From Thermoplasmatota archaeon (GTDB taxonomy: Archaea > Thermoplasmatota > E2 > DHVEG-1), in NCBI GenBank assembly GCA_030605515.1, contig JAUWIE010000004.1:1-17654 (forward strand): a stretch of DNA of 17,654 nt. The letters are read 5' to 3'. Below, piece after piece: positions 7,719 through 14,838 of the stretch (position 1 is the first letter of the stretch; every line of letters starts with the position of its first letter). The position numbers and the translations under genes were made by a program. The notes below the pieces were generated by a model. The model saw only the letters and a program-made list of their open reading frames with translations. It had not been told where the DNA came from and searched no databases.

Positions 7719-8786
7719 TTACACTTCTTGCAATAGAAATGCTCCTAAACATTTTAATTTGTCTTCATATGAATCAGGAAACATGAATCTCTCAGCAGCA
7801 GTAATACTACTAAGTATTGAATTTCCATCTTGTGGAGTAAAGCAGAAACCAATTACTTCGTTTTCATTTGCTACGTGTATAGTTGGTATAACTACTACTG
7901 TTTGATCAAGTATTCTACCATAATGTCCATGTTCCCTTCCAAATGAAAAAACTAAATTTGCTGAGGTTTTATAAGTTACAGCTACTCTTGGATTGTCTAT
8001 AAACATCTGAGTAGCATCATCTTTTGTGATTTTTTTGTCAAGTTTTATGTCGTACCATATACAATGCATATATTGGGTGTTTAATTTCAGAGCACTCGAA
8101 AATACATTTAGATTAATACCTAATGTTTTATAGAGATGATGAACATCTACGGCATGATGTGTTCCCATCTTTTCATCTTTATGAGTACCTACTTCCGGGG
8201 AGGGTATAAAACTTTTAACTTGACTAATGTCATTTGCTCGTCTTAGGCAAAGAAAACGTCCTTCCTTAAGATGATTTTTTTTATTTTCAATTCCAAGTGT
8301 TTTAATAAGTACTGCCATGTTATGAGTATTACAACTAACGATATGGATAAATTTATCTTTTGGTGTAATTGCTTCATCATTGATGCCTACTGCAAACATC
8401 TTCCCAAAGCCAAATTCTGATCCTTGAGCAAGAAATCCTTTGATTTTATTTTTGTATTTGTTATAGTATTTTTCTTTGTTCATAAGGCCAGTACCTTTAG
8501 GAGTACAATCAATAACGACAGAAGCACGTTTTATAGCTTCTTCGGCTCCATACATCGGCTCCAAACCAAGCTCTTGAAAATCCTTAACTTTATCATTTCT
8601 CACAGCAAGATTAGCTCCTCTTGTAGTCAAACCTTTGATTTTGGGTCTGTCTGTTAGGATAGGGCTGTGTTTGTAAAATGTTACTTCATCTATCTCAAGA
8701 TCCTCTTTTGCATCACAAAGCAATCCGATTAAAGGTTCTCCTATTGTACCGGTTCCAACAACATGAATAATATTTTTGTCTGCCAT
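7719..8786 (-). CDS. Archaeal-type (type II) glyceraldehyde-3-phosphate dehydrogenase homologue
   Basis: Protein of 355 residues resembling archaeal GAPDH, which oxidises glyceraldehyde 3-phosphate to 1,3-bisphosphoglycerate with NAD(P). It has the nucleotide-binding GTGTIG (11-16), DCTPKGTG (93-100), the catalytic SCNT (Cys152) and THHAVDV with the catalytic His (about 210-211). Length matches the family's usual 335-350. The N-terminal part after the Rossmann motif and the C-terminal third differ noticeably from well-known archaeal GAPDHs as I remember them, so it could be a divergent housekeeping copy or a paralogue with another aldehyde or phosphate substrate. I chose the ATG at 8786: GGGGGA lies nine bases upstream. 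The open frame running on to 8960 overlaps the divergent LSm gene and adds 58 residues with no family match. Confidence 0.75.
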   Translation of the reverse strand: MADKNIIHVVGTGTIGEPLIGLLCDAKEDLEIDEVTFYKHSPILTDRPKIKGLTTRGANLAVRNDKVKDFQELGLEPMYGAEEAIKRASVVIDCTPKGTGLMNKEKYYNKYKNKIKGFLAQGSEFGFGKMFAVGINDEAITPKDKFIHIVSCNTHNMAVLIKTLGIENKKNHLKEGRFLCLRRANDISQVKSFIPSPEVGTHKDEKMGTHHAVDVHHLYKTLGINLNVFSSALKLNTQYMHCIWYDIKLDKKITKDDATQMFIDNPRVAVTYKTSANLVFSFGREHGHYGRILDQTVVVIPTIHVANENEVIGFCFTPQDGNSILSSITAAERFMFPDSYEDKLKCLGAFLLQEV

Positions 8787-8795
8787 AATATTATA

Positions 8796-8801
8796 TCCCC
8801 C
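8796..8801 (-). promoter_or_regulatory. Ribosome binding site of the GAPDH-like gene
   Basis: GGGGGA on the minus strand, nine bases before the ATG at 8786. This supports that start against the 58-residue longer frame. Confidence 0.55.
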
Positions 8802-8828
8802 ATAAGGCAATTTGTAATCTGAATCTAC

Positions 8829-8836
8829 CATATAAT
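8829..8836 (-). promoter_or_regulatory. Candidate TATA box of the GAPDH-like gene
   Basis: TTATATGG on the minus strand, predicting transcription from about 8807 and a leader near 20 bases that contains the GGGGGA site. It lies in the 122-base space shared with the divergent LSm gene. Confidence 0.4.
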
Positions 8837-8874
8837 TGTTATCATTTATTAAGTAATATGCCTCTAAGGGGAAT

Positions 8875-8883
8875 AATTTAAAA
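8875..8883 (+). promoter_or_regulatory. Candidate TATA box of the LSm gene
   Basis: AATTTAAAA, centred about 30 bases before the ATG at 8909, predicting an almost leaderless transcript. No ribosome site is needed in that case and none stands out at the start codon. Confidence 0.4.
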
Positions 8884-8908
8884 AGGTGAAGATGGTTTAC
8901 CCCTCCGT

Positions 8909-9124
8909 ATGGCATTACCATTAGACGTACTGGAAAAATCATTGAATCAGAAATTATCACTCTTATTAAAAGATGGGCGGGTTATAGAAGGAAAACTATC
9001 TGGCTATGATGAGTACATGAATATGGTTTTAAACGATGTAGAGGAAACAAATAATGAAACAAAGAGGCGACTTGGAACAATTATCCTCAGAGGCAATAAT
9101 GTAGTAAGCATTTCGTTACTTTGA
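8909..9124 (+). CDS. Archaeal Sm-like RNA-binding protein (LSm)
   Basis: Small protein of 71 residues covering one complete Sm fold. Sm1 holds the conserved D22-G23, G28 and the GYDEYMNMVL stretch (32-41); Sm2 is GTIILRGNNVVSI (56-68) with the R-G-N that lines the RNA-binding pore. Archaeal LSm proteins form heptameric rings that bind U-rich RNA and are linked to RNA processing. In many archaea the LSm gene is followed at once by the gene for ribosomal protein L37e; here it is followed by a candidate structured RNA instead. The start at 8909 is the only good one and has a TATA box about 30 bases upstream. Confidence 0.92.
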   Translation: MALPLDVLEKSLNQKLSLLLKDGRVIEGKLSGYDEYMNMVLNDVEETNNETKRRLGTIILRGNNVVSISLL

Positions 9125-9125
9125 G

Positions 9126-9142
9126 CGAAAAACATATATATA
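9126..9142 (+). promoter_or_regulatory. Strong BRE/TATA promoter for the 9164 RNA
   Basis: CGAAAAA followed by CATATATATA. The TATA centre at about 9138 is 26 bases before the first paired base of the RNA at 9164. This is the best promoter match in the window, and it lies immediately after the LSm stop codon with no reading frame downstream until hutU at 9321. Confidence 0.6.
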
Positions 9143-9163
9143 CATTAACGATATTAGTGTATT

Positions 9164-9238
9164 GGAAGGAATCGGGCTGGTAGTTTTGTTAGAGTGCATC
9201 CCATCCCCTCCTAGTGAGGCCAGCCGTCCTTCCTTTTT
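9164..9238 (+). ncRNA. Candidate small structured RNA of unknown family
   Basis: A 70-base element (9164-9233) followed by TTTTT, with 40 G or C in 70 bases in an otherwise very AT-rich region. Ends pair as GGAAGGA (9164-9170) with TCCTTCC (9227-9233). Inside, GGCTGG (9175-9180) pairs with CCAGCC (9220-9225), and CCTC (9207-9210) pairs with GAGG (9216-9219) around a five-base loop, stacked directly on the second stem. About 26 bases (9181-9206) stay unpaired and end in a CU-rich stretch. A BRE/TATA promoter at the exact spacing precedes it and a T-run ends it. The 5' part looks a little like a tRNA D-arm, but there is no T-loop. It lacks the C/D and H/ACA boxes and the core of RNase P or SRP RNA. 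Confidence 0.6.
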
Positions 9239-9284
9239 GTCTTATTAGATTTTAATTTCCATTTTTTATTTTAATTAACAAACA

Positions 9285-9294
9285 TTTAAGTATA
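9285..9294 (+). promoter_or_regulatory. Candidate TATA box of hutU
   Basis: TTTAAGTATA, centred about 31 bases before the ATG at 9321, predicting a leader of roughly five bases. It suggests hutU is transcribed separately from the LSm gene and the small RNA. Confidence 0.4.
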
Positions 9295-9320
9295 GATTTC
9301 TAGTTTTAGAAACGATTTTC

Positions 9321-10970
9321 ATGGGGCGTGTTATTAAAGTTGCGAAAGGTAAAGAGCTAAGATGCAAAAGCTGGAAACAAGAAGCTATTTTACGAATGCT
9401 TGAGAACAACTTAGAAAATGCAGAATTCCCAAAAGATCTAATTATTTATGGTGGAACTGGAAAAGCAGCTCGTAACTGGGAATGCTATGATGCAATAGTT
9501 AAAACACTTAAGAATCTTGAAAACGATGAGACGATGGTTATCCAATCAGGAAAACCAGTTGCAGTGTTTAAAACATGGGATAATTCACCAAGAGTTGTTA
9601 TGGCTAATTCAAATATTGTACCAAAATGGAGTAATTGGGAGCAATTTCGAAAATATGATAAAATGGGTTTAATGATGTATGGTCAAATGACTGCGGGATC
9701 ATGGTGTTATATTGGAACACAGGGAATTATTCAAGGAACCTATGAAACCTTTGCAGCATGTGCTCAAAAAAATTTTAATAGTGATTTAACAGGTAAAATA
9801 GTACTTACTGGTGGACTCGGTGGAATGGGGGGAGCTCAACCACTAGCGGTTACCATGAATCATGGTGTTTGTATCGCTGTTGAATGTGATGAAACACGCA
9901 TTGATAGAAGACTTAAAGCAGGATTTTGTGATAAAAAACTAAAAGACATAGATGAAACAGTTGAAATTGCTGTACATGCTAAAATGGACAAGAAATCTAT
10001 TTCAATTGGTGTTCTTGGAAACTGTGCTGATATTATTCCTCAACTTGTTAAACAAGGTTTTAGACCTGATGTGGTCACAGATCAGACATCGGCTCATGAT
10101 GAACTTAATGGGTATATCCCTATAGGGTATTATGGTGATTCTCTAAAGGATGCATTTACTCTGCGTAAAAATAATCCTAAAGAGTATATTAAAAAATCGA
10201 TGGATAGTATGAAACATCATTGTAGGGCTTTACTTGATTTCCAGAAAAACGGAGCAGTTGTTTTTGATTATGGTAATAATTTAAGGGGTCAAGCCGAAAA
10301 AGCAGGGTTATCAAACGCCTTTAATTACCCCGGGTTTGTTCCTGCATATGTAAGACCATTGTTTTGCACTGGACGAGGTCCTTTCAGATGGTTAGCATTA
10401 ACTGGAAACCCTGAAGATATTTTAAAAACAGATAAAAAAGTTATAGAAATGTTCCCAAAAAACAAAGTACTTACTAACTGGATTAAACTAGCTGAAAAAA
10501 ATTTACCCTGGGAAGGATTACCCGCTAGAGTTTGCTGGTTAGGTTATGGAGAAAGAGTAGAATTTGCATTAGCTATAAACAAAATGATTAGAGATAAAGA
10601 AATTGGCCCGATAGCAATTACTCGAGATCACTTAGACAGTGGTAGTGTTGCATCACCTTATCGAGAAACTGAAAAAATGAAAGATGGAAGTGACGCTATA
10701 GCTGATTGGCCTTTACTCAACGCGTTATTGAACTGTGCAGCAGGTGCAGATAGTGTACAAATACATAATGGGGGTGGTGTAGGAATAGGACTATCTACTC
10801 ATGCAGGTATGGTCGTAGTCTGTGATGGAACAAGAGAAACAGATAAACGAATAAAACGAGTTTTCACAACAGACCCAGGAATAGGTGTTGCACGCCATGC
10901 GGATGCTGGATATGATGAATCTATTGATGTTGTTAGAAAAACTGATATTCATATTCCCATGATAAAATAG
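9321..10970 (+). CDS. hutU: Urocanate hydratase
   Basis: Full-length urocanase of 549 residues, close to the family's usual 550-560. It adds water to urocanate to give imidazolonepropionate, the second step of histidine breakdown, using tightly bound NAD as electrophile. Signatures: YGGTGKAARNW (43-53), GQMTAGSWCYIGTQG (121-135), the NAD-binding TGGLGGMGGAQPLA (163-176), GRGPFRW (350-356) and LPARVCWLGYGER (399-411) with the conserved Cys404, equivalent to the active-site Cys410 of the Pseudomonas enzyme. It is followed after ten bases by the SdpI-family gene and faces hutH. The later enzymes of the pathway (imidazolonepropionase and formiminoglutamate steps) are not in the window. Confidence 0.97.
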   Translation: MGRVIKVAKGKELRCKSWKQEAILRMLENNLENAEFPKDLIIYGGTGKAARNWECYDAIVKTLKNLENDETMVIQSGKPVAVFKTWDNSPRVVMANSNIVPKWSNWEQFRKYDKMGLMMYGQMTAGSWCYIGTQGIIQGTYETFAACAQKNFNSDLTGKIVLTGGLGGMGGAQPLAVTMNHGVCIAVECDETRIDRRLKAGFCDKKLKDIDETVEIAVHAKMDKKSISIGVLGNCADIIPQLVKQGFRPDVVTDQTSAHDELNGYIPIGYYGDSLKDAFTLRKNNPKEYIKKSMDSMKHHCRALLDFQKNGAVVFDYGNNLRGQAEKAGLSNAFNYPGFVPAYVRPLFCTGRGPFRWLALTGNPEDILKTDKKVIEMFPKNKVLTNWIKLAEKNLPWEGLPARVCWLGYGERVEFALAINKMIRDKEIGPIAITRDHLDSGSVASPYRETEKMKDGSDAIADWPLLNALLNCAAGADSVQIHNGGGVGIGLSTHAGMVVVCDGTRETDKRIKRVFTTDPGIGVARHADAGYDESIDVVRKTDIHIPMIK

Positions 10971-10980
10971 GACGATTAAT

Positions 10981-11319
10981 ATGTATCAAGTAAACTTAAT
11001 AATTGGTTTTACAAACATAATAGTTGGATTGATATTAATTGCATTATTTACTCCTTTAAAAAGAGGAAAAGTAAAGATGAACAAGTTTTATGGAATTAAA
11101 ATAAAGAAATCTTTTGAATCTGAAAAGAACTGGTATGACATAAATAAGTATGGAGCTAATAGGTTTATTATATGGTCAATCCCATTGATAATTATTGGAG
11201 TATTCACTTTCTTTATTCCGCTGTATGAAAACTCAATACAATTCTGGATTTTTCTTTTCGCCCCATTAATTATAATAATTCCATTAATTGAAGTTTTAAA
11301 TTATGCAAAAAAACTTTAA
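10981..11319 (+). CDS. SdpI-family membrane protein
   Basis: Small membrane protein of 112 residues with three hydrophobic segments (about 5-25, 62-81 and 87-107). Between the first two lies the SdpI signature: N34, FYGIK (36-40), SFESEKNW (44-51) and G58, matching the family's NxxxGxRT...SxxxW...G pattern. SdpI of Bacillus subtilis gives immunity to the SdpC toxin and signals to a repressor; most archaeal members have no known role. It is ten bases after hutU, so it is probably co-transcribed, which might point to a membrane role linked to histidine or urocanate uptake, but this is only context. It ends four bases before the end of hutH. Confidence 0.75.
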   Translation: MYQVNLIIGFTNIIVGLILIALFTPLKRGKVKMNKFYGIKIKKSFESEKNWYDINKYGANRFIIWSIPLIIIGVFTFFIPLYENSIQFWIFLFAPLIIIIPLIEVLNYAKKL

Positions 11320-11323
11320 AATT

Positions 11324-12847
11324 TTATTTTAGACTACCAATAGTTTTTTCAACTTCATTTAATATTTCACAAGATTTCACGAGTTCTTTCATCTTAGTAT
11401 GATCAGGATATAACGGTCTGTCGACATCTAAAAATTTCACATGTTTTCTTATAATTTCTTTTGCTATAGAAACACCTTTTCCAAATTTATAATCTCGGAA
11501 ATCCAATGCCTGAGCAGCAGCCATAAATTCAATTCCGAGAATCCCATAAGCGTTGTCAAGTATCTGGAAGTTTTTAATCGCAGTGTTCATCCCCATCGAA
11601 ACAAAATCTTCTTGATCTGCAGCTGCTGGGATCGACTGAATAGATGCAGGATTGGAAAGGATACGCTGTTCAACTATAAGACTATCTGCAGTATATTGAC
11701 TAAGCATCAATCCTGAAAACAAACCAGCACCTTTTGTTAAAAATGCAGGTAAACCAACACTTAACGCTGGATTATTTAGCCGGTTCATTCTCCGCTCAGA
11801 CATAATACTTACCATAGTAATTGCAGCACCTGCCATATCCATAGGTAAAGATACTGGTGATCCTTGGAAGTTGGCACCAGATAATTGAAGGTTTTCATTT
11901 GGGAAGAAAACAGGGTTATCACCGACACCGTTTAATTCAATTTCAACTTGTGATCTTGCATATTTGAGAGCATCATGAGCTGCTCCAATAACTTGAGGTG
12001 TGGAACGCATTGAATATGCATCTTGAATCTTACATTTGATTTTACCCTCTGCCAGATCACCACCTTTGACAAGTTTACTAATTGTCCTGGCGCTTCTGAC
12101 AGCACCTGAGAAACCACGTATTTCATGGAGTTTTGGTGTATAAGGTTTCATATTAGCTTTTAATGCTTCAAGAGACATCGAAGCTGCTATTTCAGCTTGT
12201 TTCAACCAATTATTTGCATCATAAAGAAAAATCGCGCTCATTGCAGTTAGTAGATTAGATCCATTAATAATCGATAGACCATCTCGAGCCTCAATGCCAG
12301 GTAATGATATACCTGCTTTCTTCATTGCATTTTTACCATTAAGAAGCTCTCCTTTGTAATATGCTTTGCCTTCACCCATCATCAATAAAGCAATTTGGGA
12401 CATAGGTGCAAGATCACCACATGCACCAACAGAGCCCTTCTGACAAACAAATGGTGTTACCCCTTTGTTTAACATTTCAACAAGTGTCTGTGTGATTTCT
12501 GGTCTACACGCTGAATTTCCATGAGCATGAACATTTATCCTACCTAACATTGCACCTCGTACATACTCAACTGGTGCAGGATCTCCAATTCCTGCAGCAT
12601 GATTATAAATTAAATATTTCTGAAAATCTTTGATCTGCTCATCGTTTAAAACCAATTCAGATAGCTCACCAACACCAGTGTTTACACCATACATTATCTC
12701 ATGAGTTTTAAGTTTCTCATCTAGCATCTTACGACAAGCCCTGATACGATCGAGGGCTTTGGGATCAAGTAGTACTTTTTCATTAAATCGTGCGACATTT
12801 ATAAGTTTTTCAATCGTCAGTTCAGATCCGTTAATAGTAAACGTCAT
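11324..12847 (-). CDS. hutH: Histidine ammonia-lyase with an Ala-Cys-Gly MIO triad
   Basis: Aromatic amino acid lyase of 507 residues, the usual length of bacterial HutH. It removes ammonia from histidine to give urocanate, the substrate of the neighbouring hutU product. Visible landmarks in Pseudomonas numbering: Tyr53 (YGVNTGVG), His83 (YNHAAG), Asn195 (INGSN), YSMRSTPQ (278-285) and Glu413 in DQEDFVSMG. The triad that cyclises to the MIO electrophile reads GACGDL with Cys143 where almost all members have Ser. The His usually after QED (QEDH) is Phe415. Pairing with hutU, His83 and Glu413 favour histidine over phenylalanine or tyrosine as substrate. The start at 12847 has AAGGAG eight bases upstream. 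Another MIO lyase is possible but less likely. Confidence 0.9.
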   Translation of the reverse strand: MTFTINGSELTIEKLINVARFNEKVLLDPKALDRIRACRKMLDEKLKTHEIMYGVNTGVGELSELVLNDEQIKDFQKYLIYNHAAGIGDPAPVEYVRGAMLGRINVHAHGNSACRPEITQTLVEMLNKGVTPFVCQKGSVGACGDLAPMSQIALLMMGEGKAYYKGELLNGKNAMKKAGISLPGIEARDGLSIINGSNLLTAMSAIFLYDANNWLKQAEIAASMSLEALKANMKPYTPKLHEIRGFSGAVRSARTISKLVKGGDLAEGKIKCKIQDAYSMRSTPQVIGAAHDALKYARSQVEIELNGVGDNPVFFPNENLQLSGANFQGSPVSLPMDMAGAAITMVSIMSERRMNRLNNPALSVGLPAFLTKGAGLFSGLMLSQYTADSLIVEQRILSNPASIQSIPAAADQEDFVSMGMNTAIKNFQILDNAYGILGIEFMAAAQALDFRDYKFGKGVSIAKEIIRKHVKFLDVDRPLYPDHTKMKELVKSCEILNEVEKTIGSLK

Positions 12848-12855
12848 GATATTTT

Positions 12856-12861
12856 CTCCTT
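12856..12861 (-). promoter_or_regulatory. Ribosome binding site of hutH
   Basis: AAGGAG on the minus strand, eight bases before the ATG at 12847. It is one of the few clear Shine-Dalgarno sites in the window, so hutH has a true leader unlike the neighbouring nearly leaderless genes. Confidence 0.6.
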
Positions 12862-12884
12862 ACAGATTGTTAGGCAGAAATACC

Positions 12885-12898
12885 TGTAATCAATTACA
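12885..12898. promoter_or_regulatory. Inverted repeat in the hutH-mscS space, possible operator
   Basis: TGTAAT-CA-ATTACA, a 6-bp perfect inverted repeat with a two-base spacer. A TATA-like sequence for hutH (TTTATGA on the minus strand, about 12914-12920) would start transcription near 12891, inside this repeat, which is where an archaeal repressor would block initiation. No copy is seen before hutU. A 12-base repeat in AT-rich DNA can arise by chance. Confidence 0.3.
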
Positions 12899-12925
12899 AT
12901 GTATTAACTTTCTCATAAACTAAGA

Positions 12926-12935
12926 TTTATATATA
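12926..12935 (+). promoter_or_regulatory. TATA box of the MscS-family gene
   Basis: TTTATATATA, centred about 33 bases before the ATG at 12964. It predicts a leader of only a few bases and places transcription start after the in-frame TTG at 12955, which supports the ATG as start. Confidence 0.5.
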
Positions 12936-12963
12936 AGATGTTTTTTAAGGGTCATTGGTTAAA

Positions 12964-14133
12964 ATGAATATAGAAGAAATATCTACTTCAATAAGTCAGG
13001 GTATAAATGATTTTTTCGGCTTTTCAGAGCCGTTATATGGAGAGTTGATCTGGTCAGCACTCTTATTTGCCGTCTTTATCATTTTTGGATGGATTATTGA
13101 ACATATATTTGCACATTATTTTAAAAAATTAGCAAAAAAAACAAAAACAAAACTAGATGATGAAATATTAAAAAATATCAAAAAACCAATTTATATATTA
13201 GTTATATTCTTTGGTATTTTTATTGCTCTTCAAAATTTAAGTATTATTGCTCCATATTTTAATATGACTGAACCAATAATTGAAACGGAAATTGTTGACG
13301 GAGTTGAAACCGTTAGACAAGTTGGAACAAAACAACTTTTTGATCTTGGTGAGGTTTTTTTATTATTTGAAATTTTACTAGTAGCTTATATATTTACAAG
13401 AGTTACTAATGTTTTTTTTGCATGGTATGCTGAAAAGCAAGAAAGAAAAAAGAAAACAAGTCAGCATATTTTATATGTCTTCAGATCTATCTTTAATGGA
13501 ATAGTATACCTTATTGCATTTTTTGTTTTCATGGGGCTGGCAGGAATTGATCTAACAGGGCTTGCAATCGGAGGAGCTGCAACAGCAATTGTAATTGGTT
13601 TTGCATTACAGTCTGTACTAAGTGATTTCTTCAGTGCATTTTCAATTTATTTTGACCGTCCTTTTGAAATAGGAGATTATATTGTTGTAGGAGCATATTC
13701 TGGAACAGTTACAAAAATAGGGATGAAATCAACAAGAGTTCAACTACTTCAAGGAGAAGAACTTGTTTTACCAAACTCTGAATTAACAAAAACAAGTGTT
13801 AGAAATTTCAAAAAAATGAAAAAACGAAGGATTACATTTTCAATTGGAGTAACATATGATACACCAACAGCGAAACTTAAAAAAATCCCAGATATAATCA
13901 AAGAAATAATTGATCCTGAAAAACTTGAAAATGTTCACAAACTTGATAGAGTTCATTTCACAGAATTTGGTGATTTCAGTCTAAAATTTGATATTATTTA
14001 TTATATGAGCAGCCAAGAATATATAAAATATAGAGATACACAACAAGCCATTAACTTTGCAATTAAAGAAACCTTTGAAAAAGAAGGAATAGAAATGGCA
14101 TTCCCAACTCAAACAATACATGTTGAAAAATAA
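12964..14133 (+). CDS. MscS-family mechanosensitive ion channel
   Basis: Membrane protein of 389 residues. Hydrophobic segments lie at about 20-47, 69-88, 124-150 and 170-192, then the pore-lining helix LAIGGAATAIVIGFALQSVL (about 199-218), rich in Gly and Ala as in MscS TM3. It is followed by the cytoplasmic beta domain (FDRPFEIGDYIVV, then LPNSEL) and the mixed C-terminal domain. A loop of about 30 polar residues (TEPIIETEIVDGVETVRQVG) between the second and third segments probably faces outside. Such channels open under membrane tension and release solutes after osmotic downshock. The gene faces, tail to tail, the metallophosphoesterase and the compatible-solute genes beyond it, which fits that role. 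I chose the ATG at 12964 rather than TTG at 12955 because of the TATA box. Confidence 0.9.
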   Translation: MNIEEISTSISQGINDFFGFSEPLYGELIWSALLFAVFIIFGWIIEHIFAHYFKKLAKKTKTKLDDEILKNIKKPIYILVIFFGIFIALQNLSIIAPYFNMTEPIIETEIVDGVETVRQVGTKQLFDLGEVFLLFEILLVAYIFTRVTNVFFAWYAEKQERKKKTSQHILYVFRSIFNGIVYLIAFFVFMGLAGIDLTGLAIGGAATAIVIGFALQSVLSDFFSAFSIYFDRPFEIGDYIVVGAYSGTVTKIGMKSTRVQLLQGEELVLPNSELTKTSVRNFKKMKKRRITFSIGVTYDTPTAKLKKIPDIIKEIIDPEKLENVHKLDRVHFTEFGDFSLKFDIIYYMSSQEYIKYRDTQQAINFAIKETFEKEGIEMAFPTQTIHVEK

Positions 14134-14136
14134 TAT

Positions 14137-14751
14137 TTAATTAAGCATTTGGACTGAAATATCTTCATTTATTTCAACCAATGCTCCTTCTCCTCTTTTT
14201 CCCATACTGCAATTTACAACAGTTGTATTGCCAACTTTTATAACACCAGGGTCTTCATGAATATGTCCACATAGTACAAGCCGTGGTCTAAATGAATCAA
14301 CGATTTCTCTTAATTCTTTACTACCTGCATGCATTCCAAGAAAAACCTTATCTTGAAAGCCATAGGGTGGAACATGAGATATCAATACACTTTTTTCATT
14401 TAGCATCTTATTAATTTTATTTGTTGCTATTAACTCCTGAATTTCATTAGGTTTAACTCCATTGATACCCACAAAAGAAATACCATTTTTTTCTTTACAG
14501 TTCATGTTGATATTTGTCGCCTTACTTTCATTTATTGCTCTGTTGACTTCATCAGTATCAATGTTACCTGGAATTGCAAATGTTGTTATTGGGATTTGAT
14601 CTAAAAAATTCTTTGCAAGTTCCCCTGGACCAAACTGTGTAATATCACCACAAATTACTACAAGATCCGGTGAATATTTCTCAACATTATTCAAGATGAT
14701 ATTCAGTCGATATTGAGCACCATGTATATCTGCTGTTGCAAGTATTTTCAT
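14137..14751 (-). CDS. Small calcineurin-like metallophosphoesterase (YfcE/MJ0936-like)
   Basis: Protein of 204 residues spanning one calcineurin-type phosphoesterase domain. Metal-site motifs are in order: DIHG (8-11), CGD (34-36), GNID (62-65), SHVPPYG (125-131) and GHIH (162-165). The GNxD form, rather than GNHD/E, is usual in the YfcE/MJ0936 group of small phosphodiesterases, whose natural substrates are mostly unknown. I chose the ATG at 14751: AAGGAG lies six bases upstream, and MKILATADIHG is the typical family N-terminus. An upstream frame to 14808 adds 19 residues without family match. It follows the glycosyltransferase gene after 87 bases and may be co-transcribed with it. Confidence 0.88.
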   Translation of the reverse strand: MKILATADIHGAQYRLNIILNNVEKYSPDLVVICGDITQFGPGELAKNFLDQIPITTFAIPGNIDTDEVNRAINESKATNINMNCKEKNGISFVGINGVKPNEIQELIATNKINKMLNEKSVLISHVPPYGFQDKVFLGMHAGSKELREIVDSFRPRLVLCGHIHEDPGVIKVGNTTVVNCSMGKRGEGALVEINEDISVQMLN

Positions 14752-14757
14752 ATTAAA

Positions 14758-14763
14758 CTCCTT
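14758..14763 (-). promoter_or_regulatory. Ribosome binding site deciding the metallophosphoesterase start
   Basis: AAGGAG on the minus strand, six bases before the ATG at 14751. It selects this start over the longer frame to 14808. Confidence 0.65.
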
Positions 14764-14838
14764 TTTTCTGAAATAATTAGTTATTCTTAAAAGATCATCT
14801 TCTGCCAAGTATGATATATCATTTTTTGAAACTAATTC

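Noticed and set aside
8787..8960. 58-residue N-terminal extension of the GAPDH-like protein
   Set aside because: It overlaps the LSm gene on the other strand, matches nothing in the family, and a ribosome site precedes the ATG at 8786.
9174..9226. tRNA-like look of the small RNA (acceptor-like GGGCTGG...CCAGCC and a D-arm-like GTTAGAGTGC)
   Set aside because: There is no T-loop (TTCGA or TTCAA type), no proper anticodon arm, and only about 53 bases between the ends.
11441..11716. 91-codon frame opposite hutH, and similar frames opposite other genes
   Set aside because: They are shadows of well-supported genes, with no family resemblance or start signals.
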